Positions 43,281 through 53,212 are shown, counted from the stretch's first letter. The stretch is 64,000 nt of DNA from CAVPOO01 sp963707015 (GCA_963707015.1 CAVPOO010000017.1:100245-164244); one strand, 5' to 3'. Numbers and translations are program-made. The notes: a model not told the origin generated them from the sequence alone.

Positions 43281-43313
43281 AATATAGGGAGGGATTCCTG
43301 AACAGAACCTGAA
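43281..43313 (-). promoter_or_regulatory. Direct hexamer repeat and -10 element upstream of envelope operon
   Basis: On the minus strand TTCAGG occurs twice with five bases between (43308-43313 and 43297-43302). A TATATT (43281-43286) follows 10 bases later. Paired hexamers 11 bases apart overlapping the -35 position are the usual site layout for OmpR/PhoP-family regulators, and such a regulator is encoded at 34.8 kb. Binding is inferred. Confidence 0.45.
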
Positions 43314-43330
43314 TGGGGAGGGGCGGGGGG

Positions 43331-43372
43331 CAGAATTCAGAATACAGAATACAGAATACAGAATACAGAATG
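43331..43372. repeat. Heptanucleotide tandem repeat, CAGAATA type
   Basis: Six head-to-tail copies of CAGAATN (one T, four A, one G at the last position). It is noncoding and directly adjoins the next heptamer array. Confidence 0.95.
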
Positions 43373-43375
43373 CAG

Positions 43376-43522
43376 GAGTGAGGAGTGAGGGGTGAGGGGT
43401 GAGGGGTGAGGGGTGAGGGGTGAGGGGTGAGGGGTGAGGGGTGAGGGGTGAGGGGTGAGGGGTGAGGGGTGAGGAGTGAGGGGTGAGGGGTGAGGAGTGA
43501 GGGGTGAGGGGTGAGGAGTGAG
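43376..43522. repeat. Heptanucleotide tandem repeat, G(G/A)GTGAG, 21 copies
   Basis: Twenty-one contiguous seven-base units, mostly GGGTGAG with some GAGTGAG. Because consecutive GGGTGAG units join as GGGG-TGA-GGGG, the plus strand has many four-G runs separated by three bases, an ideal G-quadruplex pattern. It lies 14 bases beyond the mutS stop. Confidence 0.95.
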
Positions 43523-43536
43523 GGGACAGGTTCGGC

Positions 43537-46113
43537 TCAGTCCTGGAGCAGGTCCTTCAACTTGAACAAGACGTCCAGGGCCTGGCGGGGGCTGAGATCG
43601 TTGGGATCAATCCCTTCCATGGCCTCAACGAGGGGGTGATCGCTGGGGTGCTGGAAGAGGCCGAGCTGTTCCTGGCGGGCAGGGCCGGCTTCTGACGCTG
43701 TGGCCTGTTGCTCTTCGAGCTGGCGCAGGTGATGTTTTGCCTCTTCCAGAACCCCGGGCGGGATGCCGGCGAGTGCGGCGACATGCAGGCCGTAGCTGCG
43801 GTCGGCCGGTCCCGGCTTGAGCGCGTGCAGGAAGATGATCCGGTCGCCATATTCCATGGCATCCAGGTGCACATTGGTGACCGCCGGCAGTGTCTCAGGA
43901 AGCCGCGTCAACTCAAAATAGTGGGTGGCGAACAGGGTGAATGCGCGGATGCGTCGCGCGAGATCGGCAGCGCAGGCCCAGGCGAGCGCCAGACCGTCGT
44001 AGGTGCTGGTGCCGCGGCCGATCTCGTCCATCAGCACCAGGCTCTGCGGGGTCGCGTTATGCAGGATATTCGCCGTTTCTGTCATCTCGACCATGAAGGT
44101 CGAGCGCCCGCTGGCGAGATCATCCGAGGCCCCAATGCGCGTAAAGATCCGGTCTACTGGTCCGAGTATGGCGCGCTCCGCCGGAACGAAACTGCCGATG
44201 TGGGCCAGCAGCACGATGAGTGCTGTCTGACGCATATAGGTCGACTTGCCACCCATATTGGGACCGGTGATGATGAGCATGCGCTGGTCATCATTAAGGC
44301 GTACGTCATTGGGCACGAAAGGGTTCTCGATGACGCGCTCGACGACGGGATGGCGTCCCGCGATGATTTGGATACCCGGTGCTTCGGCCAGTTCGGGACG
44401 CCGCAGATCGAGGCTGTCGGCGCGTTCGGCGAATGTGGCCAGCACATCCAGTTCGGCGAGCGCCTCTGCGCAACGCTGCAGGTCGGGGAGGTAGTCCAGC
44501 AGGCGTGCGAGTAAGTCTTCGTAGAGCGCTTTCTCGCGGGCAAGGGCGCGTTCCCGTGCGCTGAGAACCTTGTCCTCGAAAGCCTTCAACTCGGGGGTGA
44601 TGAATCGTTCCGCGCCTTTGAGCGTCTGGCGGCGCTGGTAGTCATCGGGCACCTGGTGTGCCTGACTGCGGCTGACTTCCAGGTAGTAACCATGCACCCG
44701 GTTGAAGCGAACCTTGAGGTTCGCGATGCCGCTGCGTTTGCGTTCCCGGGCCTCCATGTCCACCAGAAACCGGTCGGCGTTTTCCGACAGGGCGCGCAGC
44801 TCGTCGAGGTCGGCATCAAAGCCTCTGGCTATGACCCCACCGTCGCGAATCAGCACCGGCGGCGATTCGACCAGGGCCTGGCTGAGTAATGCGCAACACG
44901 CCGGATGCTCACCGATACTTGCCGCAAGGCTGCTGAGCAGGGGATCCTCGATGGGTGCAAGCCGCCGCTGCAGCTCAGGCAGCGCCGACAGCGTGTCACG
45001 CAGGCTGGCGAGATCGCGTGGACGGGCGGATTTGAGTGCGACGCGCGCGAGGATGCGCTCCACGTCGCACAATCCCGCAAGGGCATCATGCAGCCCGTCG
45101 AAGTGGCGGTTGTCTAGCAGGGCGTCCACACACTGATGGCGGCGCTGCAGCAGTTTGCGGTCGCGCAGGGGCCGTTGAATCCAGCGGCGCAGCAGGCGGC
45201 CGCCCATGGCGCCTGCCGTATGGTCAAAGATACCCGAGAGGGTGTGTTCGGCCCGTCCGGAGGGCGCATGTTCGAGTTCGAGGTTGCGGCGACTCGCCGC
45301 GTCCATGACGACCGCTTCGTCGGATCGCTCCACGCGCAAACCACGCAGGTGGGGTAGCGCCATGCGCTGCGTGTCCTTCACGTACTGCAGCAGACTGCCT
45401 GCGGCTGCGACCGCGAGGGGCATGTCCTGGCAACCGAAGCCCGCCAGATCGCGTGTGCCAAACTGCTCGCTGAGTTGGCGGGTCGCGGTGTCGGGATCAA
45501 AGTGCCAGGGCGGGCGCCTTTTCAGGCCCGGCATGCCCTCGAATGTTCGGGGCGCCTCCCAGGTCTCACTGATCAGCAGCTCGCTCGGTTTGAGGCGTTC
45601 CAGTTCACCCAACAGATTCCCGAGCGAGTGCAGTACCTGCACGCTAAACCGCCCGCTGGTCAGATCCAGCACCGCCAGTCCATAGGTGTCACGATGTTCG
45701 GCGCAGGCCGCCAGCAGATTGTCGCGCCGCTCCTCCAGCAAGGCCTCATCGGTAATCGTGCCGGGCGTGACGATACGTACCACCTTGCGTTCCACTGGCC
45801 CCTTGGACCGGGCAGGATCGCCGATCTGCTCGCATACGGCGACCGATTCACCCAGTCGCACCAGCCGACCCAGGTACTGATCCACGGCGTGCACCGGTAC
45901 ACCGGCCATGGGAATGGCTTCACCCGCCGAGTGCCCGCGGCTCGTGAGGGTGATATTCAGCAGGCGCGCGGCGCGACGTGCGTCGTCGTAGAACAGCTCG
46001 TAAAAGTCTCCCATGCGATAGAAGACCAGAATGTCGGGGTGCTGGGCCTTGATGCGCAGGTACTGCTGCATCATGGGCGTGTGCGAAGGTGTCTTCTGCG
46101 GCACGGCTGACAT
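43537..46113 (-). CDS. mutS: DNA mismatch repair protein MutS
   Basis: About 858 residues. The mismatch-binding domain has the Phe-x-Glu wedge in RMGDFYELFYDDA (about 34-46), followed by connector, lever, clamp, and the C-terminal ABC-type ATPase with Walker A GPNMGGKST, Walker B LVLMDEIGRGTST and the late signature THYFEL. It recognises base mismatches and recruits MutL. I chose the ATG at 46113; GGAG sits directly against it, so the GTG at 46104 may be the true start. The open frame to 46185 is unlikely because it runs into the divergent pncC leader. The gene ends next to a long heptanucleotide array. Confidence 0.96.
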   Translation of the reverse strand: MSAVPQKTPSHTPMMQQYLRIKAQHPDILVFYRMGDFYELFYDDARRAARLLNITLTSRGHSAGEAIPMAGVPVHAVDQYLGRLVRLGESVAVCEQIGDPARSKGPVERKVVRIVTPGTITDEALLEERRDNLLAACAEHRDTYGLAVLDLTSGRFSVQVLHSLGNLLGELERLKPSELLISETWEAPRTFEGMPGLKRRPPWHFDPDTATRQLSEQFGTRDLAGFGCQDMPLAVAAAGSLLQYVKDTQRMALPHLRGLRVERSDEAVVMDAASRRNLELEHAPSGRAEHTLSGIFDHTAGAMGGRLLRRWIQRPLRDRKLLQRRHQCVDALLDNRHFDGLHDALAGLCDVERILARVALKSARPRDLASLRDTLSALPELQRRLAPIEDPLLSSLAASIGEHPACCALLSQALVESPPVLIRDGGVIARGFDADLDELRALSENADRFLVDMEARERKRSGIANLKVRFNRVHGYYLEVSRSQAHQVPDDYQRRQTLKGAERFITPELKAFEDKVLSARERALAREKALYEDLLARLLDYLPDLQRCAEALAELDVLATFAERADSLDLRRPELAEAPGIQIIAGRHPVVERVIENPFVPNDVRLNDDQRMLIITGPNMGGKSTYMRQTALIVLLAHIGSFVPAERAILGPVDRIFTRIGASDDLASGRSTFMVEMTETANILHNATPQSLVLMDEIGRGTSTYDGLALAWACAADLARRIRAFTLFATHYFELTRLPETLPAVTNVHLDAMEYGDRIIFLHALKPGPADRSYGLHVAALAGIPPGVLEEAKHHLRQLEEQQATASEAGPARQEQLGLFQHPSDHPLVEAMEGIDPNDLSPRQALDVLFKLKDLLQD

Positions 46114-46208
46114 CTCCGGGAGTCTAACCAAATTCCAAACAGGTGCCCACTTGCGCTTGCCGCGGGGCTCTGGTAGACCGAACACAGGGCCGAAGTGTGG
46201 AGACTGAC

Positions 46209-46712
46209 ATGCCAGACGATGCCGCGCTATATGCGCTTTCTGCCGACCTTGGAAAACAGTTGCTGGCGGCCGGCCTGAGGGTGGCGGCAGCCGAGTCCTG
46301 TACGGGCGGCTGGCTCGCCAAGGTGATTACCGACGTGCCCGGCAGTTCGCAGTGGTTTGAGGGCGGCGTTGTCACCTATACCAATCAGGCGAAGCGGGAG
46401 TTGCTCGGGGTGACGCAGGCGACCCTGCAACATCAGGGTGCGGTGAGCGAGGCAACGGTTGGCGAAATGGCAGCGGGAGTCCTCGAGCACATTCACGCCG
46501 ATGTGGCCGTCGCGATCAGCGGGATAGCGGGTCCGGACGGGGCAACCCCCGGCAAGCCTGTCGGCATGGTCTGTTTTGCCTGGGGACGTGCCGGGGCGGG
46601 TATTCACTGTCGGACCGAATATCTCAGTGGCGACCGCGAAGCGGTGCGCCGCCAGGCGGTGCGCATCGCGCTGCAAGGCCTGCTGGATGAGTTCACAACC
46701 GGGTTTGCCTGA
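46209..46712 (+). CDS. pncC: Nicotinamide-nucleotide amidohydrolase PncC (CinA C-terminal type)
   Basis: A 167-residue single-domain CinA-C protein that deamidates nicotinamide mononucleotide to nicotinate mononucleotide in NAD recycling. The family signature AAESCTGGWLAKVITDVPGSS is near residue 25, with SGIAGPDGATPGKPVG near 105. The ATG at 46209 has GGAG upstream. It sits between mutS and recA as in many gammaproteobacteria and overlaps the next gene. Confidence 0.95.
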   Translation: MPDDAALYALSADLGKQLLAAGLRVAAAESCTGGWLAKVITDVPGSSQWFEGGVVTYTNQAKRELLGVTQATLQHQGAVSEATVGEMAAGVLEHIHADVAVAISGIAGPDGATPGKPVGMVCFAWGRAGAGIHCRTEYLSGDREAVRRQAVRIALQGLLDEFTTGFA

Positions 46713-47253
46713 TTCCACGCCGCGGGAGCGGCGCCAGCGGCTGTTCTTCGCCCTCTGGCCGGATGATGCCGTTCGCGCGCGCCTGGAGGAACTCGCGATA
46801 CAGGCCGCCGGAGGTAATGGCCGCGCAGTTGCTGCCCAAAACCAGCATATCACGGTGGTCTATATCGGCCCGGCGACGGCCGAGATGCGCGACTGCCTGT
46901 GCGCCCAGGTCGATGCGATCCGGTGTCCGCCTTTCCAATTGCGCCTGGATCAGCTTGGATACTGGTCGCGGCCGCGGGTGGTATGGCTTGCCTCAAGCGA
47001 GACGCCAGCGGCGCTCGCAATCCTCTACCGCGATCTGTCGGAGCGACTGAGGTCCTGTGGCTATCAGCCCGAGACCAGGCCCTTCCGGCCCCACGCCACG
47101 CTGGTGCGCAAGGCGCGCCGCAAGCCGGCCATGGCAGTGAGCGAACCCGTCGTCTGGGCGGTGGACCGCCTGTGTCTGGTGGAATCGCTCACCGACCCGG
47201 CGGGCGTGCGTTACGAGGTACAAAGGAGCTGGCCGTTGCGGGCGGCACCTTGA
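46687..47253 (+). CDS. thpR: RNA 2',3'-cyclic phosphodiesterase (2H family)
   Basis: About 188 residues with the two HxTx motifs of 2H phosphoesterases: HITV (in NQHITVVYIGPA) and HATL (in FRPHATLVRKAR). It hydrolyses 2',3'-cyclic phosphate RNA ends to 2'-phosphate; reverse ligase activity is known for some members. The start is probably the ATG at 46687, inside the end of pncC (26-base overlap); the open frame extends further upstream but only as the overlap. It is in an operon with pncC. Confidence 0.92.
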   Translation: MSSQPGLPDSTPRERRQRLFFALWPDDAVRARLEELAIQAAGGNGRAVAAQNQHITVVYIGPATAEMRDCLCAQVDAIRCPPFQLRLDQLGYWSRPRVVWLASSETPAALAILYRDLSERLRSCGYQPETRPFRPHATLVRKARRKPAMAVSEPVVWAVDRLCLVESLTDPAGVRYEVQRSWPLRAAP

Positions 47254-47308
47254 GGGCCGCCTCCGCCAGCCCCCTTGCTTGCGGCCGGGCAGCGGGCTTG
47301 CGCGCCAA

Positions 47309-47337
47309 TTCACCACCAGGGAAAACTGTGTGATAAT
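47309..47337 (+). promoter_or_regulatory. Probable recA promoter
   Basis: TTCACC (47309-47314), a 17-base spacer, and an extended -10 TGT-GATAAT (47329-47337) lie about 75 bases before the recA ATG. I found no CTGT-N8-ACAG LexA box nearby. Confidence 0.55.
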
Positions 47338-47411
47338 CGCCCCACCTCGAGCAACCCCACAACCCGGGGCGCAGGGATGGCGCCCTGTACCTACACCAGG
47401 AGGAGATACGG

Positions 47412-48461
47412 ATGGATGACAACAAACGAAAGGCCCTCAGTGCCGCATTGAGCCAGATCGAGAAGCAATTCGGCAAAGGCACGGTAATGCGCATGGGCGA
47501 TGTCGGGGCGGTGCGCGATGTCGGTGTGATCTCGACCGGTTCCCTGACGCTGGATATTGCCCTGGGCATCGGTGGTCTGCCCCAGGGACGTGTTGTTGAA
47601 ATCTACGGTCCGGAATCATCGGGCAAGACGACCCTGACCCTGCAGGTGATCGCCGAGTGTCAGAAGCAGGGTGGGACGGCTGCCTTTGTCGATGCTGAAC
47701 ACGCGCTGGATCCGGGTTATGCGGGGAAACTGGGCGTTAACGTCGACGATCTGCTCGTTTCCCAGCCCGATACGGGCGAACAGGCGCTGGAAATTACCGA
47801 TATGCTGGTGCGTTCCGGGGCCGTCGATGTGGTCGTGGTGGATTCGGTCGCCGCGCTGACGCCCAAGGCCGAGATCGAAGGGGAAATGGGCGATTCGCAT
47901 GTCGGTCTGCAGGCCAGGCTGATGTCGCAGGCCCTGCGCAAGCTCACCGGCAACATCAAGCGCTCCAACACGCTGGTTATCTTCATCAACCAGATTCGCA
48001 TGAAAATCGGCGTGATGTTCGGCAGTCCCGAAACGACAACCGGTGGTAACGCCTTGAAGTTCTACTCCTCGGTACGCCTGGATATCCGGCGTATCGGTGC
48101 GATCAAGAAGGGCGATGAGGTCGTCGGAAATCAGACGCGCGTGAAGGTTGTGAAAAACAAGATGGCACCGCCTTTCAAGCAGGCGGAGTTCGAGATTCTC
48201 TACGGTGAGGGCATTTCGCACGAGGGTGAGCTGATTGATCTGGGCGTCATGGAGGGGATTGTTGACAAGTCCGGGGCCTGGTACAGCTACGGCGGTGACC
48301 GGATTGGCCAGGGCAAGGACAATGCCCGCGGTTTTCTCCGCGAAAATCCCGATCTCGCGCAGGCAATCGAGACCCAGATTCGTGCCAAGCTGCTACCGAC
48401 GGTAGCAGCGGCCGAGGAACGTGAAGAAGAACTCGAGGCCGACGTTCGACTCGCCCACTGA
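47412..48461 (+). CDS. recA: Recombinase RecA
   Basis: A 349-residue RecA, which forms filaments on single-stranded DNA, drives strand exchange and triggers LexA cleavage. Walker A is GPESSGKTT (about 66-74), Walker B is VDVVVVDSVAALTP, loop L2 is around FINQIRMKIGVMFG, and the acidic C-terminal tail EEREEELEAD is present. The ribosome site AGGAGGAG is strong. No canonical LexA site is seen upstream. recX overlaps its end. Confidence 0.98.
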   Translation: MDDNKRKALSAALSQIEKQFGKGTVMRMGDVGAVRDVGVISTGSLTLDIALGIGGLPQGRVVEIYGPESSGKTTLTLQVIAECQKQGGTAAFVDAEHALDPGYAGKLGVNVDDLLVSQPDTGEQALEITDMLVRSGAVDVVVVDSVAALTPKAEIEGEMGDSHVGLQARLMSQALRKLTGNIKRSNTLVIFINQIRMKIGVMFGSPETTTGGNALKFYSSVRLDIRRIGAIKKGDEVVGNQTRVKVVKNKMAPPFKQAEFEILYGEGISHEGELIDLGVMEGIVDKSGAWYSYGGDRIGQGKDNARGFLRENPDLAQAIETQIRAKLLPTVAAAEEREEELEADVRLAH

Positions 48462-48918
48462 TGACCCCGCGCGCGTAGAGTCCGAGGCGCGGCGTATCGC
48501 GCTCGGGCTGCTGGCGCGTCGGGAGCACAGCGGCCTCGAGTTGGGGCACAAGCTTTCCGCGCGCGGCTTCGACGCTGACCTTGTGGCAAGCCTCCTGCAG
48601 AGACTCAGCGCCGAAGGTCTGTTGAGCGATGCCCGCTTTGCCGAGAGCTTTGTTCGTGCGCGTTGCGACAAGGGCTATGGGCCTGTGCGGATTCGTGGCG
48701 AGTTGCGTGAGCGGGGTGTCGATTCCGAAACCATCGAGGCCTGTCTGGATCAGAACGATGTTGCCTGGTTCCGGCTGGTTGCCAGCGTTCGCGCCAAGCG
48801 CTTTGGCCTCGACCTGCCCAGCGACTTCAGAGAACGTGCCCGTCAGACACGTTTCCTGCAGCAGCGAGGGTTTACCACCGAACAGATTCGCGGGGTGCTG
48901 GCGGATACAGAGCCGTAG
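48421..48918 (+). CDS. recX: Regulatory protein RecX
   Basis: A 165-residue inhibitor of RecA filaments built of three-helix repeats; ALGLLARREHSGLELGHKL and GPVRIRGELRERGV are recognisable. It starts with GTG inside the last 41 bases of recA, so its synthesis is coupled to RecA. The first 20 residues are low-complexity, and the real start could be slightly further in. Confidence 0.92.
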   Translation: MKKNSRPTFDSPTDDPARVESEARRIALGLLARREHSGLELGHKLSARGFDADLVASLLQRLSAEGLLSDARFAESFVRARCDKGYGPVRIRGELRERGVDSETIEACLDQNDVAWFRLVASVRAKRFGLDLPSDFRERARQTRFLQQRGFTTEQIRGVLADTEP

Positions 48919-49037
48919 ACTGCAGGGCGAGCACTGCACCCGGCGCTGAACGAGGTCCCGGATTGCATGCCGCCTACTGGCCCGGATCAGCCCGCTAAGA
49001 GATAATAACAACTGGTTTTGTGACCGGCCCGAACCCC

Positions 49038-51661
49038 ATGCCAAGCAGCAACGAAATTCGCCGACTGTTTCTGGACTATTTCCGCACGCGCGATCACGAG
49101 ATCGTGCGCTCGAGCCCGCTTGTGCCCGCCAATGATCCCACTTTGCTGTTCACGAACGCCGGGATGGTGCAATTCAAAGAGGTGTTTCTCGGCAAGGAAA
49201 CGCGGGACTATGCACGCGCCGCCACGAGTCAGCGTTGTGTGCGCGCAGGCGGCAAGCATAATGACCTGGAAAACGTGGGCTACACGGCCCGGCACCACAC
49301 CTTCTTCGAAATGCTCGGTAATTTCAGCTTCGGCGATTACTTCAAGCGCGAGGCGATCGGTTTTGCCTGGGAGTTTCTGACTGACGTCTGCAAGTTGCCA
49401 CCCGAGCGCCTGTGGGTGACAGTCTTTGAAGACGATGACGAGGCCGCCGGGATCTGGCTCGATGAGGTACAGGTCGACCCGGCACGGTTCGCGCGCATCG
49501 GGGCGCACGACAACTTCTGGGCCATGGGGGACACCGGGCCCTGTGGACCGTGCTCCGAGATCTTTTACGACCACGGCCCGGAGGTCGCAGGTGGCCCGCC
49601 CGGTTCGCCGGATGCCGATGGCGATCGCTACGTTGAGATCTGGAACCTGGTGTTCATGCAGTACAACCGCGACGCTGCCGGGACGCTCAATCCGCTGCCC
49701 AAGCCTTCGGTGGATACCGGCATGGGCCTGGAGCGTCTGGCCGCCGTTTTACAGGGCGTTCACAGCAATTATGATACGGATCTTTTCCGCAATCTCATCC
49801 GGGCAGCGGCGGAGATCACCGGGGAAAAGGATAGCCAGCACAACTCGCTGCGGGTGATTGCGGATCATATCCGCTCCTGTGCCTTCCTGATTGCCGATGG
49901 CGTGCTTCCGGGTAACGAGGGTCGAGGCTATGTCTTGCGACGCATTATCCGCCGTGCGGTACGCCACGGTTACCGGCTGGGCGTCGATGACATCTTCTTT
50001 TACCGGCTGGTTGCTCCCCTGTGTGCGGAGATGGGCGATGCCTACCCGGAACTGGTCGAGGCGCGCGCGCAGGTCGAGCGTGTGCTGCGCCAGGAAGAGG
50101 AACGCTTTGCCGAGACCCTGGATCAGGGCATGCGGATCCTGGACGCAGACATCACGGCGCTGAAGAGTACCGAGATCCCCGGCGAGACGGTCTTCAAGCT
50201 CTACGATACCTACGGTTTCCCGGTCGACTTGACGGCCGATATTGCCCGCGAGCGGGGTCTCACCCTGGACATGGCGGGGTTCGATCGTGAGATGGACGCC
50301 CAGCGCGAACGCGCGCGTGCCGCGAGTCAGTTCGGTGTCGATTACAGCGCCGAGCTCAGGATTGAAGGTTGCACGGATTTCACGGGCTACGAGCGAATGA
50401 TCGATCGCGCAACCATTACGGCGCTGTTTCGTGACGGCCAGCCGGTCGAGCAGCTCGGTGACGATGCGGCTGGCATTGTGATCCTGGACCACACGCCCTT
50501 CTACGCCGAGTCGGGTGGCCAGGTCGGCGATCAGGGCGTGCTTGAAACAGCCACCGCCCGCTTCCAGGTGCGTGACACCCGCAAGCAGGGCAGTGATATC
50601 CATGCCCACCTCGGGGTCATGCTGACCGGTGAATTGCGGGTGGGCGATGAGGTGGAGGCGCGCGTCGACGAGAATCATCGGCGACCGACCATGCTGAATC
50701 ATTCCGCCACCCACCTCCTGCACGCGGCATTGCGCAGGGTGCTGGGAACGCATGTGCAACAGAAGGGCTCACTGGTTGAGCCGGAGCGGCTGCGCTTTGA
50801 CTTTTCACATTTCGAACCCATCAGTGCCGAACAGCTCACCGAGATCGAGCGCCTGGTCAACAGCGCGATCCGGGGCAATGTCAGTGTAGAGACCCGCATC
50901 ATGTCCGTGGACGAGGCCTTGGAGGCAGGTGCCATGGCACTGTTCGGCGAGAAGTACGGGCATGAGGTGCGGGTGTTGTCGATGGGGGACTTCTCGGTGG
51001 AGTTGTGCGGCGGTACCCACGTCAGCCGCGTTGGCGATATTGGCCTGTTCAAGATCATTCAGGAAACCGGTATTGCCTCGGGCGTGCGTCGCATCGAGGC
51101 GATTACGGGTGAAGCGGCAATCGCCTACGTCGAACAAACAGAGAATCAGCTTCAAGGCATCGCAGCGCTCCTGAAGGGCAGTGCAGACGATGTTCGCAAC
51201 AAGGTTTCCCAGTTACTCGACAGGAACCGCAAACTCGAGAAAGAACTCGAGCGGATCAAGGCGAAACTCGCAAGCCAGCAGGGCAGCGATCTGGCGAGTC
51301 AGGCCGTGGAGATTGGAGGCATCAAGGTGCTCGCTGCACGCCTGGACGGTGCCGAGGCCAAGACCTTGCGGGATACCGTCGACCAGCTGAAAAACAGGCT
51401 GGGTGCAGCGGCCGTGGTGCTTGCCACGGTGGCTGGCGACAAGGTCAGCCTCGTTGCCGGTGTAAGCAAGGACCAGACGGGACGTATCAAGGCCGGTGAT
51501 CTGGTCAGCACTGTGGCCCGGCAGGTCGGCGGCCGCGGGGGCGGTCGGCCGGACATGGCGCAGGCCGGCGGCAATCAGCCGGAGAATCTGGATGCGGCAC
51601 TTGCCTCGGTACCGGACTGGGTGCGGAGCCAACTGGCACAGGCGAGTAGTGAGGTGTCCTG

Positions 51662-51662
<1 letters not shown>
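49038..51662 (+). CDS. alaS: Alanyl-tRNA synthetase
   Basis: About 874 residues. Domains in order are the class II catalytic domain with RCVRAGGKHNDLENVG, the tRNA-recognition domain, the editing domain with HSATHLLHAALR and CGGTH, and the C-Ala domain with GRGGGRPDMAQAGG. It charges tRNA-Ala and clears mischarged Ser/Gly. I prefer the ATG at 49038 (MPSSNEIRR), the usual position; a GTG at 49020 is possible. The stop codon is immediately followed by a heptanucleotide repeat array. Confidence 0.97.
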
Positions 51663-51982
<320 letters not shown>

Positions 51983-53212
51983 ATGTCCTTGATTGTACAA
52001 AAATACGGCGGCACATCGGTCGGCAGCCCCGAGCGCATCCAGGCGGTCGCCGAGAAGATTGCGGGATGCCGCGATCGTGGCGACGACGTGGTTGTGGTAG
52101 TATCGGCGATGCGCGGGGAAACCGACCGCTTGATAGCCTTATCGCGCGAAATCACGGAGATACCGGAGCCGCGCGAACTCGATGTGTTGCTGGCGACCGG
52201 CGAGCAGGTGACGATCGCGCTGCTCAGCATGGCACTACAGAAACGCGGGTGTCCGGCCCGATCCTATACGGGTGCGCAGGTCCATATTCTCACGGATAGC
52301 GCCCACAACAAGGCGCGAATCCAGGACATCGATGGCGCCCGGGTGCGCAAAGACCTTGCAGATGGCAAGGTAGTTGTGGTTGCCGGTTTCCAGGGAGTCG
52401 ACCAGCACGGTAATATTACCACCCTCGGTCGTGGTGGATCGGATACGACGGCGGTAGCCTTGGCCGCCGCGTTGAAGGCCGACGAATGCCAGATCTTTAC
52501 GGATGTCGATGGTGTCTACACCACAGATCCGCGTGTCGAGCCACGCGCCAGGCGTCTGAGTCGCATCACGTTTGAAGAGATGCTTGAGATGGCGAGTCTG
52601 GGCTCGAAGGTATTGCAGATTCGATCGGTTGAATTTGCGGGAAAATACAATGTGCCGCTTCGCGTGCTGTCTTCTTTCGAAGAGGGAGAAGGTACCCTGA
52701 TCAGTTATGAGGAAGAGGGTATGGAGAATGCGCTGATTTCCGGGATTGCCTTTAATCGGGACGAGGCCAAATTAACCGTTGTGGGCGTGCCTGATCAACC
52801 CGGCGTTGCGCACCGCTTACTGGGTCCGGTGGCGGATGCAAACATCGAAGTTGACATGATTATCCAGAACATCGCGCCGGCCGGTGATACCACGGATTTC
52901 ACATTTACGGTGCATCGAAACGATTACAGCAGGGCACTGGACGTAGTCCAACGGGTCGCCGGCCAGATGGGTGCGCGCCAGGTGTCGGGTGACAACACAA
53001 TTGTCAAAATCTCGCTGGTTGGCGTGGGCATGCGATCGCATGCTGGAATCGCCTCGCAGATGTTCGAGGCATTGGCCAGGGAGGGTATCAATATCCGCAT
53101 GATATCGACCTCGGAGATCAAGATATCGGTGGTCGTGGACGAAAAATACCTCGAACTGGGTGTGCGTGCCCTGCACGAGGCCTTTCAACTGGATAAGGCT
53201 CCGGACGTATAG
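51983..53212 (+). CDS. lysC: Aspartate kinase
   Basis: A 409-residue monofunctional aspartokinase, the first step to lysine, threonine, methionine and diaminopimelate. The N-terminal kinase domain has VQKYGGTSVG at the start, FQGVDQHGNITTLGRGGSDTTAVA and FTDVDGVYTTDPR. Two ACT domains at about 265-405 provide amino-acid feedback. The start ATG has no obvious ribosome site, so a leaderless or alternative start cannot be excluded. Its position between alaS and csrA is standard for gammaproteobacteria. Confidence 0.97.
   Translation: MSLIVQKYGGTSVGSPERIQAVAEKIAGCRDRGDDVVVVVSAMRGETDRLIALSREITEIPEPRELDVLLATGEQVTIALLSMALQKRGCPARSYTGAQVHILTDSAHNKARIQDIDGARVRKDLADGKVVVVAGFQGVDQHGNITTLGRGGSDTTAVALAAALKADECQIFTDVDGVYTTDPRVEPRARRLSRITFEEMLEMASLGSKVLQIRSVEFAGKYNVPLRVLSSFEEGEGTLISYEEEGMENALISGIAFNRDEAKLTVVGVPDQPGVAHRLLGPVADANIEVDMIIQNIAPAGDTTDFTFTVHRNDYSRALDVVQRVAGQMGARQVSGDNTIVKISLVGVGMRSHAGIASQMFEALAREGINIRMISTSEIKISVVVDEKYLELGVRALHEAFQLDKAPDV

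Noticed and set aside
43331..43522. Possible CRISPR array.
   Set aside because: Units are seven bases, contiguous, without spacers; simple tandem repeats.
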